A DNA stretch of 39,506 nt. It comes from Sulfurospirillaceae bacterium. GTDB lineage: Bacteria; Campylobacterota; Campylobacteria; Campylobacterales; Sulfurospirillaceae. The translations under genes and the position numbers were made by a program. Each line of letters begins with the position of its first letter. The stretch's first letter is position 1. Below are positions 7,614 to 15,550 of this stretch, in pieces. The notes under the pieces were generated by a model. It did not search any database, was not told where the DNA came from, and saw nothing but the letters and a program-made list of their open reading frames with translations. The stretch is taken from NCBI GenBank assembly GCA_028684065.1, contig JAQUGO010000007.1, positions 1 to 39,506 on the forward strand, read 5' to 3'.

Positions 7614-8523
7614 CTAACGATAAAATATCTTTACCCAGAGAATCTTTTTTCGCCCCGCCCTCTTTAAAACGAATCATATTTTTTTCTTGATAAAAGAATT
7701 TGGGCTTATCTTTACTCTCTTTATATGCTATTGCAATAGGATGTTTGCTTGTATCAAGATTTTCACGATATACAATTCTTTCATTATTATTTTTAAAAAA
7801 TCTCTTTAAATTGACATCTTCTTTAAATTTTGTGTAATGAACTTCTTCACAACCTGCAACTAAATTTATTGGACAATCCACTAAACTTGTAAAATATAAA
7901 TCTTGCTGTAGACCTTCAGCCTCATACCATGGTTCAGAATCTTTATTAACATACCCAATATCTCTTACAATTTGACCTTGTTTATTTTTGACCATTAAAA
8001 CTTTATCCCAAATGGTTACTTCTCGACCAATCCATCCTTTGTATGTGTATAAAACAATATAATTAATAAAATTGTTTCTTGTATGCATAGAACTTTGGGT
8101 TCCTAGTCTCTTTGTAATAATAAATTCATTTTTATGATTTACAAAAAAATATTCGTCTGCTCTTATTTTTTGTTTAGTTGTTTCAGTTTCATTAAAATAG
8201 CTTGTTGCTCCAATCATTTTTAGTGCATCAACTTGAATTTCTTTCATTTTATTATTAGCTGCATTTATCACTTCAGTAAAATCTTTTTCTATATTTGGTT
8301 CAGGAAATTTTGCTGAATTTTTAGTTATATTTCGTTCGATCTCGCGTACTTGTAGTTTATCTTTCAAAACACTTCCAACACTAACAAGTATTATGCTAAT
8401 AATTACTCCATAAATAACTTTTTTCCATAACTTATACCGTGTTATAATTGTTACAGTAAAAAATAAAATCACTCCCCCAAAGAGCATCATAAAAATTATG
8501 ATTGTACCTATCCCTGCAATCAT
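7606..8523 (-). CDS. Hypothetical membrane protein with two N-terminal membrane helices
   Basis: 305 aa, no family recognised. Two hydrophobic segments (about residues 4-26 and 36-52, IYGVIISIILVSVGSVL) suggest a hairpin anchor, followed by a soluble domain of some 250 residues rich in aromatic and charged residues. It overlaps the CoiA-like gene by 8 bp and follows the gene at 8549-9469 by 25 bp, so the three are probably co-transcribed. No catalytic motif is visible. Confidence 0.5.
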   Translation of the reverse strand: MIAGIGTIIIFMMLFGGVILFFTVTIITRYKLWKKVIYGVIISIILVSVGSVLKDKLQVREIERNITKNSAKFPEPNIEKDFTEVINAANNKMKEIQVDALKMIGATSYFNETETTKQKIRADEYFFVNHKNEFIITKRLGTQSSMHTRNNFINYIVLYTYKGWIGREVTIWDKVLMVKNKQGQIVRDIGYVNKDSEPWYEAEGLQQDLYFTSLVDCPINLVAGCEEVHYTKFKEDVNLKRFFKNNNERIVYRENLDTSKHPIAIAYKESKDKPKFFYQEKNMIRFKEGGAKKDSLGKDILSLDD

Positions 8524-8548
8524 TTAAAACTCCTTTGTGCCAAGGTAT

Positions 8549-9469
8549 TTATTTGTTGTTTTGAATTTCTTTTAGTAACTTTTGAAGTTTTTTGATATCA
8601 ATTGTAAACCTTGAACTACCAAGTTCAGGATCATAACTTACAACATCAACTACTTGACGATAAACTTCATTAATATTCAGTGGAGAGTCATATTTATAGA
8701 GATTAAACTGAATACAAAACCACAAAGCGATCTCAGCATGTCGTGGGTGGAATCTTATACATTGTCTTACGAGTGAGACAAAGTTTGTTTCATATAAGTT
8801 AAAAAGAACTTCTTGATAATTAGGATACTTCGGATATTCTTTTCGAAAAGCTTCTAAAAAGACTCCTAATGAAGAGGATTTGATTTTACGATTTCCAAAT
8901 CCTTGTTTAAGTACAAACATATCATAACAATTCATAATTTGTTGAGATATGTTATCTACTGTAAAATCTTCACTACTCTCAAATTTTCCTTCACTAAAAA
9001 CCAATGCAAGATATATAAGTCCTTCATTATCCTTGATTATATTAGAATATAACATTTCATAGAGTGAATCTTTACTTAGTTCAAAAAGATCATCTAATGT
9101 TTCATTGGATGTCAATAAATCATCATTTTCATCTAATGTTTCATCATCAAAGGGTGATATATAACCTAAAAACTCATCTGGTTCGTTTCGACCATATTCT
9201 TCATAGAGTTTTTGATATTCCTCTTGCGAATAAAGCTCTACAAATCTTTTAACAGCATTTAAAACATTTAAAAATTCAGCAGCTTGTACTGAATAATTTT
9301 GAATGTTCGCAAATTCAAGCTTTTCTATGGTTCCATATTCTAAAAATTCTTGTAAATCTTCTCTAGTAAAGTACTTTTCAAGTAATGATATGATTGGTCT
9401 TGCTTCTCTTTTCCAAACATAATATGAGTTTCTAGAAAACATACATAATTTAACTATTTGAGTAACCAT
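8549..9469 (-). CDS. Hypothetical protein with HTH-like N-terminus, divergent from the excisionase gene
   Basis: 306 aa from the ATG at 9469, which has GAGGAAG 5 nt upstream; the open frame to 9538 adds only AT-rich leader sequence and is rejected. The first 50 residues (TQIVKLCMFSRNSYYVWKRE, then LEKYFTREDLQEFLEYG) have the look of a small helix-turn-helix with a following helix, and the rest is acidic and helical. No family is named with confidence. Position at a divergent control region beside an excisionase-like gene fits an element regulator; that is inference. Confidence 0.5.
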   Translation of the reverse strand: MVTQIVKLCMFSRNSYYVWKREARPIISLLEKYFTREDLQEFLEYGTIEKLEFANIQNYSVQAAEFLNVLNAVKRFVELYSQEEYQKLYEEYGRNEPDEFLGYISPFDDETLDENDDLLTSNETLDDLFELSKDSLYEMLYSNIIKDNEGLIYLALVFSEGKFESSEDFTVDNISQQIMNCYDMFVLKQGFGNRKIKSSSLGVFLEAFRKEYPKYPNYQEVLFNLYETNFVSLVRQCIRFHPRHAEIALWFCIQFNLYKYDSPLNINEVYRQVVDVVSYDPELGSSRFTIDIKKLQKLLKEIQNNK

Positions 9470-9491
9470 TATACTTCCTCGGTATTTTATT

Positions 9492-9606
9492 ATTACATTA
9501 TATAACAAAATTATAAAAAAATAAATAATATAGTACAAAATATAAGGTTATTTTAAATAATGTAATATTACAATACTAATTATATTTATAAAATATATTT
9601 TGTAAT
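9492..9606. promoter_or_regulatory. Divergent control region with TGTAAT/ATTACA motifs
   Basis: Between the divergent genes starting at 9469 (minus) and 9635 (plus), the hexamer ATTACA or its complement occurs at 9492-9497, at 9561-9572 as the perfect palindrome TGTAATATTACA, and at 9601-9606. A minus-strand TATAAT (9497-9502) touches the first site. The region is very AT-rich. It is a plausible operator cluster for one of the two flanking HTH proteins. Confidence 0.45.
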
Positions 9607-9634
9607 ATATTAGTTCACTTTGAAGGAAAAAGAG

Positions 9635-9883
9635 ATGGAACAGAGAATAGCAATAGTTCATGAGAACACAATTAACATCATCTTAGAACAACAACAAAAA
9701 ATACTCCAACTTCTACAAGGCAAGAATAGGATTACTGAACAAAGTGTTTTTTGCAATGTTCGAGAAGCGGCACAAATCTTATGTGTATCAGAACAAAAAA
9801 TTAGGCAAATGATTGATAACGATGAGTTGAAATACAAAAAGTTGGGAAAATCTATTCGTATCTATAGGTCAAGTTTAGTGTAA
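9635..9883 (+). CDS. Excisionase-type (MerR-like HTH) DNA-binding protein
   Basis: 82 aa from the ATG at 9635 (AAGGAAAAAG upstream; a TTG 15 nt earlier is also open). The C-terminal half, NVREAAQILCVSEQKIRQMI followed by DNDELKYKKLGKSIRIYRSS, is the winged-HTH shared by excisionases and plasmid regulators. Residues 1-30 form a short coiled coil. It is the only excisionase-like gene in the element and could act as recombination directionality factor, although it lies 21 kb from the integrase in the linear form (about 5 kb across the circle junction). A control protein for the transfer operon is the alternative. Confidence 0.7.
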   Translation: MEQRIAIVHENTINIILEQQQKILQLLQGKNRITEQSVFCNVREAAQILCVSEQKIRQMIDNDELKYKKLGKSIRIYRSSLV

Positions 9884-9937
9884 CTCTTCTTTCTTATTCT
9901 TTCCTGTCTGCAAACGTTGAGAATTGAGAAAGAAGAG
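9884..9937 (+). other. Long hairpin directly after the excisionase-like gene
   Basis: CTCTTCTTTCT (9884-9894) pairs perfectly with AGAAAGAAGAG (9927-9937) across a 32-nt loop. No T run follows, so it is not a simple terminator. It lies just upstream of the terminator at 9958-9998 and could be part of an attenuation or RNA-protection structure. Confidence 0.4.
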
Positions 9938-9957
9938 CTTGCACCGTTCATGTGAAT

Positions 9958-9998
9958 GAGGGTGTGGTCTGTAATTTTACCACAAATCCCTCTTTTTT
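9958..9998 (+). terminator. Rho-independent terminator or attenuator before the rep gene
   Basis: GAGGG-TGTGGT (9958-9968) pairs with ACCACA (9979-9984) and CCCTC (9988-9992), with AAT bulged, followed by six T. It lies between the excisionase-like gene and the rep-type gene, so it either ends the first transcript or controls read-through into the transfer operon. Confidence 0.7.
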
Positions 9999-10035
9999 AA
10001 AACTTAGAAAATTGAAAAAACACAAAGGGATAACT

Positions 10036-10677
10036 ATGTCCAAAAATCAGGACTTTTTTCCACATCCAAGTAACTTGCGGAACCATCCAAACATGTTACG
10101 GCTCAACAAAGAACTACCCAATGCAACGGGTTATGGAACTGTTGTTTGGCTTTTTGAAAAACTAAGAAGCGAAGATGGGTTCAAGTATTTAAAAAAGAAT
10201 ATTGATCTTTTAGCTGATGAATCACGAATATCTAGTGCTATTTTGATACTTGTAATTGACTACAGTGGTTTTTTTGTTACAGAGCAAGACGATAACGGTG
10301 ATTTCTTTTTTTCTCCTCTTTTTAACACATTAATGCTTCCATACAATGAGCGCAAAAAGATAAAAAGCCAAGCAGGTCAAATTAGTGCAAAAAAACGTGA
10401 ATTAGAACGCCTTGAGCAAATCAAAGAACTTGAAAATAAGTTGAGTAACATAGACTCAATTCAACAAAATCCTACAGTACTTACCTTTAGTGAAGATGAC
10501 TCAACTCAACAGATAAGAGAAGATATAGATCATTCATCTCAATACAAAAAGAAATTTTATAAAGAAAAAACCCCACCCTCTTCTCTTTTAAAAAACTCTC
10601 GTCCCGATCAAGTCTTTAAAACCGAAGATGCAATCATCTTAATCCACAAACGCTATAAAACAAATGTGCGGGGCTAA
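10036..10677 (+). CDS. Replication-type protein with DUF4373 (Lin1244/Lin1753-like) N-terminus
   Basis: 213 aa. The N-terminal 100 residues (FPHPSNLRNHPNMLRLNKEL, ATGYGTVVWLFEKLRSEDGF, DLLADESRISSAILILVIDY) fit the DUF4373 domain found at the start of many phage and mobile-element replication initiators. A charged coiled-coil follows (residues 120-150), then a basic tail. The start at 10036 has AAAGGG 6 nt upstream; the open frame from 9952 runs through a terminator and is rejected. It is the first gene of the dense plus-strand operon, with the next start 2 nt after its stop. Its role in element replication is inferred. Confidence 0.55.
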   Translation: MSKNQDFFPHPSNLRNHPNMLRLNKELPNATGYGTVVWLFEKLRSEDGFKYLKKNIDLLADESRISSAILILVIDYSGFFVTEQDDNGDFFFSPLFNTLMLPYNERKKIKSQAGQISAKKRELERLEQIKELENKLSNIDSIQQNPTVLTFSEDDSTQQIREDIDHSSQYKKKFYKEKTPPSSLLKNSRPDQVFKTEDAIILIHKRYKTNVRG

Positions 10678-10679
10678 CC

Positions 10680-10883
10680 ATGAAAGCAACAGAACAATAT
10701 CAGCTTTGCACTAAGCGTGAACAGCAACAAATCCAAAAAATTTTTTATTTCTTAGAAAAAAAGAAAGTCAAAAACATGAACAAACTCTTTCAAATCGCAA
10801 AAGGCTTAGTTGCAGAACAACGAGCATACCTACAAGCTAATGCAGGAGAGTTTTTAAAAAAAAGGAGAGAAGAATGTTTATAA
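10680..10883 (+). CDS. Small hypothetical protein
   Basis: 67 aa, basic and helical, no family recognised. It starts 2 nt after the rep-type gene stop and overlaps the next gene by 10 bp, so it is translated within the operon. The segment EQQQIQKIFYFLEKKKVKNM followed by IAKGLVAEQRAYLQANAGEF suggests a short helical bundle. Confidence 0.5.
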   Translation: MKATEQYQLCTKREQQQIQKIFYFLEKKKVKNMNKLFQIAKGLVAEQRAYLQANAGEFLKKRREECL

Positions 10884-13003
10884 GATCACTTATTTTGTTC
10901 AGCGTGATTGCTTTACATGTACATGCAGAGAACAATGTTACTGAGAATATTTTCTTAGCTGAAAAGCCTGATGGCTCTTCTTTTGTACTCAATACCAAAG
11001 AAGGCTATTTTGCTAAATTAAAAGATATTGATGTTGTTAAAGGTGAGATCAAATACAAGATTTTCACAAAAGGAAGTGAAGAAGAAAGTGGGTATTACAA
11101 CTACATAAACAATATACTTAAAAACAGTGTTGCCATCAGTCAAAATGCCATCAATGAACAAATAGCCTCTTTTCCTAAAAATGAAACATTATCCAAAACA
11201 GAAGAGATCAAAGAGATTCAAAAAGCAGAAAATGCACTTGATCTAAGCCAATTTCTCATTTCAGTTTTTTTATTGGATAGCGATAAAATCAACATTGAAG
11301 AGACTTTACTCAATAACAAAATAATCCTAGTAAATCCTTATACAAGAGCTTTTAAAGCAGACACACTGGATGAAAGAGCGTTGATATTTTACATAAAATT
11401 ATTTGTAAAAGCCGATGAATTTCTCCTTGATATTAATTCATTCGTATTCTTTCTTTTTATGCCCTATATTGTACTTGCATACCTAGCTAAACGATTTTTA
11501 AAAGCGTTCAAAGATGATGCAGAAGAAAGTACTTTAGAGCGTGCCTTGGTGGGTTGTTTTATCCTTTATCTCTTTTACTTTGCGCACACTTCAAACCAAG
11601 TAAGCAGAACACATTTTCAAACTGCGTACAGTGTGTTTATTCAAGAGACTTTAGAGCTTTCAACTAAACTCACTTCTATTTTTAGCAGTACTTTTACCTC
11701 ATACCAAGCCAGAAACAGCGGTTTGTTAGACAAACAAGAGCTAGAAAAAGTCATTACCAATTCTTTGCAAAATGAAAAAGTACTCCCTAAGTATAAGGCA
11801 TATTTTGAGCAATGTTTAGATATCTACAATACCGATATTCATTTCCCACGCAATGATGAGGGTTTTATCTTTCCAAAGAACTTAACGACCAATCACCTAG
11901 GTTCAACATGGAGTGAGCGATCTACTCAAAAAGACACTTCAGTTATTCAAATTACAAGCCTTGAGTTTTGTCATAACGTAGAAGCAAAGATTAAATACTT
12001 GACTTTAAAACAAGTAGAAAATACAAAGATACTTCAAGATTACCAAGCTGCATCCGCTGATAGACTGAACGAACAACAGCTTGTTTTACTCCAAAAAATG
12101 CAGATGCAAAACGTACATGATCTTGGTTTTTTAGCAGCACCTATCATTGCATCAAACAACATGTTCAGCGAGAACTTGAATATGTTTCAACGCACACAAC
12201 GAAGTGCTAACGATATCGAAACAGCCATTGCACAAAAAGATAAAAATCAAGATATGCAAAAAGGTGTTATCGCAGATTCTGTTCTAGGAGACATCATTGA
12301 GCTACTTCCTTATATGCTAGTACCAGGATCGGATTCAATCAAAAAGACAGTAACCGATACCCTCGGCACAGTATCCTCAAAACTGGAGGCATTGCCTTTG
12401 GTAGGTAAATTTGTCAGTACTGCTAAACAAGGTGTTGGAATTGGTGTTGCCATATTTTTGATCAAGTATGTGATTATTTATCTTCCATTTGTTGCACTCA
12501 TATTAGCATCATTTCTTGTGACAGTGTATTACCTGATTTCAGTCATTATTTACCTCAATCTTGCACCATTTTTAGCGGCGTTCGCCTTTGCTAGAGGACA
12601 AACGGAACAGCTCAAAGCATTCTTTACCAAAGGTGTGCTGATTGGCTTAAAACCGCTTATCCTTGTTATTTCTATCATCATGGGCGTTATAGGATTAGAT
12701 CTTGTTAAAGCCTTTAATTTGCTCATCATTGAAGAGCAATTCAATAATTTTTTTGCAATCACTATGACACAAGAAACACTTAGCACCGCTTACGCTTTTT
12801 CAGATTATGGACTTTTATTTCTAAAAGGCTTTATTGCTCTTATTATTTCCATCACAGCGGCAATTATTGTTTTCTATGTTGTCCTCAATGGTGCTGATGT
12901 GATTACTAGGATCCTTGGAATAGATGAAAAAACTAGCGGTGATACTCAAAATGTCGTAGGTAATCAGATCGAGCAAAAAACTTCTAGATTTTCAAAAATG
13001 TAA
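10874..13003 (+). CDS. VirB6/TraG-N-like polytopic membrane protein
   Basis: 709 aa. A signal peptide (residues 1-18, cut near HVHA) precedes a periplasmic-looking domain. Two membrane helices fall near 190-235 (FVFFLFMPYIVLAYLA; GCFILYLFYFAH), then comes a long coiled/soluble middle, and a C-terminal block (about 515-690) has at least four strongly hydrophobic segments. This layout fits inner-membrane channel proteins of type IV secretion (VirB6/TrbL) or the N-terminal part of F-type TraG. GGAGAGAAG precedes the ATG. No other channel gene is present; some mobilisable islands (SGI1) carry single TraG-like substitutes for the helper's subunit, which would fit. Family assignment is by topology, not a clear motif. 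Confidence 0.5.
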   Translation: MFIRSLILFSVIALHVHAENNVTENIFLAEKPDGSSFVLNTKEGYFAKLKDIDVVKGEIKYKIFTKGSEEESGYYNYINNILKNSVAISQNAINEQIASFPKNETLSKTEEIKEIQKAENALDLSQFLISVFLLDSDKINIEETLLNNKIILVNPYTRAFKADTLDERALIFYIKLFVKADEFLLDINSFVFFLFMPYIVLAYLAKRFLKAFKDDAEESTLERALVGCFILYLFYFAHTSNQVSRTHFQTAYSVFIQETLELSTKLTSIFSSTFTSYQARNSGLLDKQELEKVITNSLQNEKVLPKYKAYFEQCLDIYNTDIHFPRNDEGFIFPKNLTTNHLGSTWSERSTQKDTSVIQITSLEFCHNVEAKIKYLTLKQVENTKILQDYQAASADRLNEQQLVLLQKMQMQNVHDLGFLAAPIIASNNMFSENLNMFQRTQRSANDIETAIAQKDKNQDMQKGVIADSVLGDIIELLPYMLVPGSDSIKKTVTDTLGTVSSKLEALPLVGKFVSTAKQGVGIGVAIFLIKYVIIYLPFVALILASFLVTVYYLISVIIYLNLAPFLAAFAFARGQTEQLKAFFTKGVLIGLKPLILVISIIMGVIGLDLVKAFNLLIIEEQFNNFFAITMTQETLSTAYAFSDYGLLFLKGFIALIISITAAIIVFYVVLNGADVITRILGIDEKTSGDTQNVVGNQIEQKTSRFSKM

Positions 13004-13024
13004 TTTATAAAAAAAGGAGAAAAC

Positions 13025-13312
13025 ATGTTACAGGTTCAAAAAGCCCTACAGGGTATCAGTTACGGGATTATAGGTGCGCTTATCGTGCAAGTATCGTTTA
13101 ATGCCATTTCACAAAAGAAGCAAGAACAGGATTTAACAAAACCCGTCTTACTAAAAGATCTAAGTCAAAAACAAATCGAGAGTATGAGTCAACTTAGCAA
13201 CACAGTTACCTTGGTACCTGTTAAGTCAAATCAAGAGCAAAATAGCTCACTAAAGAGCTTTATAGTTAAACCTATTCCTACCCATGAAAACGAAACAGAG
13301 GCGAAAAAATGA
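13025..13312 (+). CDS. Small single-pass membrane protein
   Basis: 95 aa with one N-terminal hydrophobic segment (ISYGIIGALIVQVSFNAI), then a polar tail. AAAAAGGAGAAAAC lies before the ATG. It overlaps the following gene by 4 bp (ATGA). No family is recognised; its position between the VirB6-like and coiled-coil genes suggests a transfer-related envelope role. Confidence 0.5.
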   Translation: MLQVQKALQGISYGIIGALIVQVSFNAISQKKQEQDLTKPVLLKDLSQKQIESMSQLSNTVTLVPVKSNQEQNSSLKSFIVKPIPTHENETEAKK

Positions 13313-13938
13313 AGCCCGAAGATATCAAGGATTTGCGTGAATTGCTTGGCAATATCGAGTTTGCAAATGCAGAGCTTCAACAAGCTACGCAAAAGCTTGA
13401 GCAATTCAAGGATATAGAGAAGCTTGTGCCTGTACTGAACAGTATAAAGGAAATTGACCTTGGAAAGCACATTCAAAAAATCGATTTCACCAAAATTGGA
13501 GAAGAGGTATTTCAAGGAGTAAGGCAAAGCATCAATGCTCAAAATACCATCATTACTAATTCGGTGCAAGCACTAGAGAAAAAGAGCAAAGACCTTAACG
13601 CTATTGTGCAAGATCTTCAAGAATTAGATGAACTTTCTATAAGCCTTCAAACACTCAAAAAAGGCATACAAGGCTTCAATACCAAGATGATTGCAGGAAG
13701 CCTCATTCTAGGCTTAGGATTAGGCACTATAGGCGGTTATGTCTATTCTGCCTACATTCAACCAAAACCATTTGAAAAGCTTTTATCAAAGCGTGCCTAT
13801 ACGGTAGAAGAAAGCAATGGCTACAAAGATATTTTAGTAATCACAACCCCTTTTCAAAGTGGTAATTTCAAAGATGGATCAGCATGGATTGCATTTACTT
13901 TTCCACAACAAACCAATCAAAATAAGGAACAAAAATGA
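13309..13938 (+). CDS. Coiled-coil protein with one membrane segment (mobilisation accessory candidate)
   Basis: 209 aa. Residues 1-120 are almost entirely amphipathic helix (IEFANAELQQATQKLEQFKD; NAQNTIITNSVQALEKKSKD), followed by a single glycine-rich membrane segment near 130-150 (MIAGSLILGLGLGTIGGYVY) and a 60-residue C-terminal domain. This resembles MbeB/MobB-type accessory proteins that tether relaxosomes to the membrane, but I see no specific signature. It overlaps both neighbours by 4 bp. Confidence 0.5.
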   Translation: MKPEDIKDLRELLGNIEFANAELQQATQKLEQFKDIEKLVPVLNSIKEIDLGKHIQKIDFTKIGEEVFQGVRQSINAQNTIITNSVQALEKKSKDLNAIVQDLQELDELSISLQTLKKGIQGFNTKMIAGSLILGLGLGTIGGYVYSAYIQPKPFEKLLSKRAYTVEESNGYKDILVITTPFQSGNFKDGSAWIAFTFPQQTNQNKEQK

Positions 13939-14279
13939 CCAAGGAAACCTATAAAAAATACCTACTTCTCTTAGGAAAAATCGAGTATGTAGAAGTGTTT
14001 GGAAAAAACATCCGAATAAGAGGTGAAAAGTATTGGGTACGAAAATACAATCTACCCTGTTTAGTGGACGCTCTTATCCAAACAAGCCACTTACCGAACA
14101 TTACATGTAAAACCGTTTTAGAACTTACTGATGCAATATACAAAGCTAAAGTAAGTTGGAAATTTTATTGCGTCAAAAATAAATCGGAAGAAGCCATAAA
14201 GCTTTTCTTAGAACTAGTCAAAACTCCAAATTCTGATTTAGAAGCAAGGTTGTTTAAAGAGCTAAAAACGGCGGCATAA
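13935..14279 (+). CDS. Hypothetical protein in the mobilisation operon
   Basis: 114 aa, basic, no membrane segment and no family recognised. It overlaps the previous stop (ATGA) and the next gene starts 3 nt after its stop, so translation is coupled. It contains one TTACATGTAA palindrome (14101-14110). Confidence 0.5.
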   Translation: MTKETYKKYLLLLGKIEYVEVFGKNIRIRGEKYWVRKYNLPCLVDALIQTSHLPNITCKTVLELTDAIYKAKVSWKFYCVKNKSEEAIKLFLELVKTPNSDLEARLFKELKTAA

Positions 14280-14282
14280 CCC

Positions 14283-14573
14283 ATGAAGACACTAGAGCAA
14301 TTTTGTAAACAAAATAAACCCAAAAGGAGACAACACAAACTAGAGGCATTTAAAGATGAAATTTTACAGCTCTACAATGAAAGCTATACGATAGAGCAAA
14401 TTCAAGCATATTTAGAAACACAAAGAATAACAGCTTCACGAAGCCATGTTTATTCGTATATCAAAAAGTGCTTTATGGGAAATACCAAAACCTGTATGCA
14501 AGGTGCTCAAAAACAAACTATTGAGCCAACATCGAAATCAAAAGCGACTGAAAGCTTTATGAAAAGATTTTAA
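14283..14573 (+). CDS. HTH DNA-binding protein, relaxosome or regulator candidate
   Basis: 96 aa. Residues 15-60 (HKLEAFKDEILQLYNESYTI, then EQIQAYLETQRITASRSHVY, then SYIKK) form a resolvase/transposase-like helix-turn-helix, as in small relaxosome accessory and plasmid-stability proteins. The C-terminal tail is polar. It sits directly before the ParA-like gene, as small DNA-binding partners of StbB/ParA often do. Confidence 0.55.
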   Translation: MKTLEQFCKQNKPKRRQHKLEAFKDEILQLYNESYTIEQIQAYLETQRITASRSHVYSYIKKCFMGNTKTCMQGAQKQTIEPTSKSKATESFMKRF

Positions 14574-14586
14574 AAAGGATCATCAA

Positions 14587-15411
14587 ATGTCAAAGATATA
14601 CGTAGTCGTTAATACAAAAGGTGGTGTTGGAAAATCAACATTAAGTTGGCATGTCTTACCTGCATTATTAAACCATTTGGGTAAAAGTTTCAAAATATTT
14701 GAAGTAGATAATAACAACGTTTCAAATATCTATGAACAAAGCGACATTATCAAAGATAATACAAAAAATCTAAAAACACATGATAAGAACATTGCCGCCG
14801 AAATTATCTTTGAAACGCTCACAAGCACAGATGACATAATTATAGACTCAGGGGGTGGAGATGATGCCTTGCAAGTCATAGATATTGTGAAAAGTGTCGG
14901 TCAAGACGTTGAAGTAAGATGGCTTATCCCTATCAACCAAAACCTAGCACAGCTTAAAAATGCAATTGATACCTATCAAAAAATAGATGATCAATCTAAT
15001 ACATTTTTTGTACTGAATGGGTATCGTGATCTTTCTCAGATTGAAAATGAGTTTGTATTTTATTTTGGTAATTCCAATATGAATCTTCAAAGCATTAGAT
15101 CATCATTGAATATTCAGACTGAATTTAAAGTGCCGTTCTCCAATTTATTTGAGCTCGCAGAACTTCAAAATTACACCATTGGAGATCTTGCATGTATCGC
15201 TAGAGAACTTCCAAAAGAAAAAGCTAAAGCATTTTTCTTTGAAAAATTTTCAAGCAATAGAAGTCAATTTTTGAAGGCATGGAACGACTACCAAAACTCT
15301 GAATTGGCAGGAATTGTATTGGAACGCATCTTTGCTGATTTTTTACCGTTTTTCGATGAAAATCCGCAAATATCTACAAATGTCTCTAAGAAATCCACAA
15401 AAGTGAACTAA
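14587..15411 (+). CDS. ParA/StbB-like P-loop ATPase
   Basis: 274 aa. The deviant Walker A KGGVGKST is at residues 11-18 and a Walker A'-like DDIIIDSGGG lies near residue 80. It lacks the DNA-binding extension of large ParA proteins. Position directly before a MobF relaxase, behind a small HTH protein, resembles stbA-stbB of R388, where StbB is needed for conjugation and plasmid positioning. It could therefore serve segregation of the excised form, relaxosome delivery, or both. AAAAGGATC precedes the ATG. Confidence 0.75.
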   Translation: MSKIYVVVNTKGGVGKSTLSWHVLPALLNHLGKSFKIFEVDNNNVSNIYEQSDIIKDNTKNLKTHDKNIAAEIIFETLTSTDDIIIDSGGGDDALQVIDIVKSVGQDVEVRWLIPINQNLAQLKNAIDTYQKIDDQSNTFFVLNGYRDLSQIENEFVFYFGNSNMNLQSIRSSLNIQTEFKVPFSNLFELAELQNYTIGDLACIARELPKEKAKAFFFEKFSSNRSQFLKAWNDYQNSELAGIVLERIFADFLPFFDENPQISTNVSKKSTKVN

Positions 15412-15550
15412 AGTGCAGTGTAAGTCCTTATTTATCCTTATATGTACGCTTAATGTCTCAAAATATCCACCAAAAATGCACTCGGAAGAGTTTACACCTG
15501 ACGGAGGTTGCACCTCCATAAGATGTTTTTTAAGATAGGGAAAGGGAAAA
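15412..15550 (+). other. Candidate oriT region upstream of the relaxase gene
   Basis: 139 bp, the largest gap in the transfer operon. It holds AGTGCA (15412-15417) with TGCACT (15477-15482) as a distant inverted repeat, a direct repeat TCCTTAT at 15425 and 15435, and a tight hairpin GGAGGT-TGC-ACCTCC at 15503-15517. MobF oriTs often lie near stb/relaxase genes and carry such repeats. I do not recognise a nic sequence, so the assignment is tentative. Confidence 0.35.

Noticed and set aside
9470-9538. N-terminal extension of the gene at 8549
   Set aside because: The extra 23 residues are encoded by AT-rich promoter DNA; GAGGAAG precedes the ATG at 9469.
9884-9937. Hairpin as a rho-independent terminator
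   Set aside because: No T run follows the stem and the loop is 32 nt; the real terminator is at 9958-9998.
9952-10035. Upstream extension of the rep-type gene
   Set aside because: It runs through a rho-independent terminator and has no RBS; the ATG at 10036 has one.
13231-13569. Minus-strand open frame opposite the coiled-coil gene
   Set aside because: The plus-strand genes here are start-stop coupled and have coherent products; the minus frame has no RBS.
15450-15465. R388-like nic site (TGTCT) upstream of the relaxase
   Set aside because: Only five bases agree, without the adjacent inverted repeat of the R388 oriT; likely chance.
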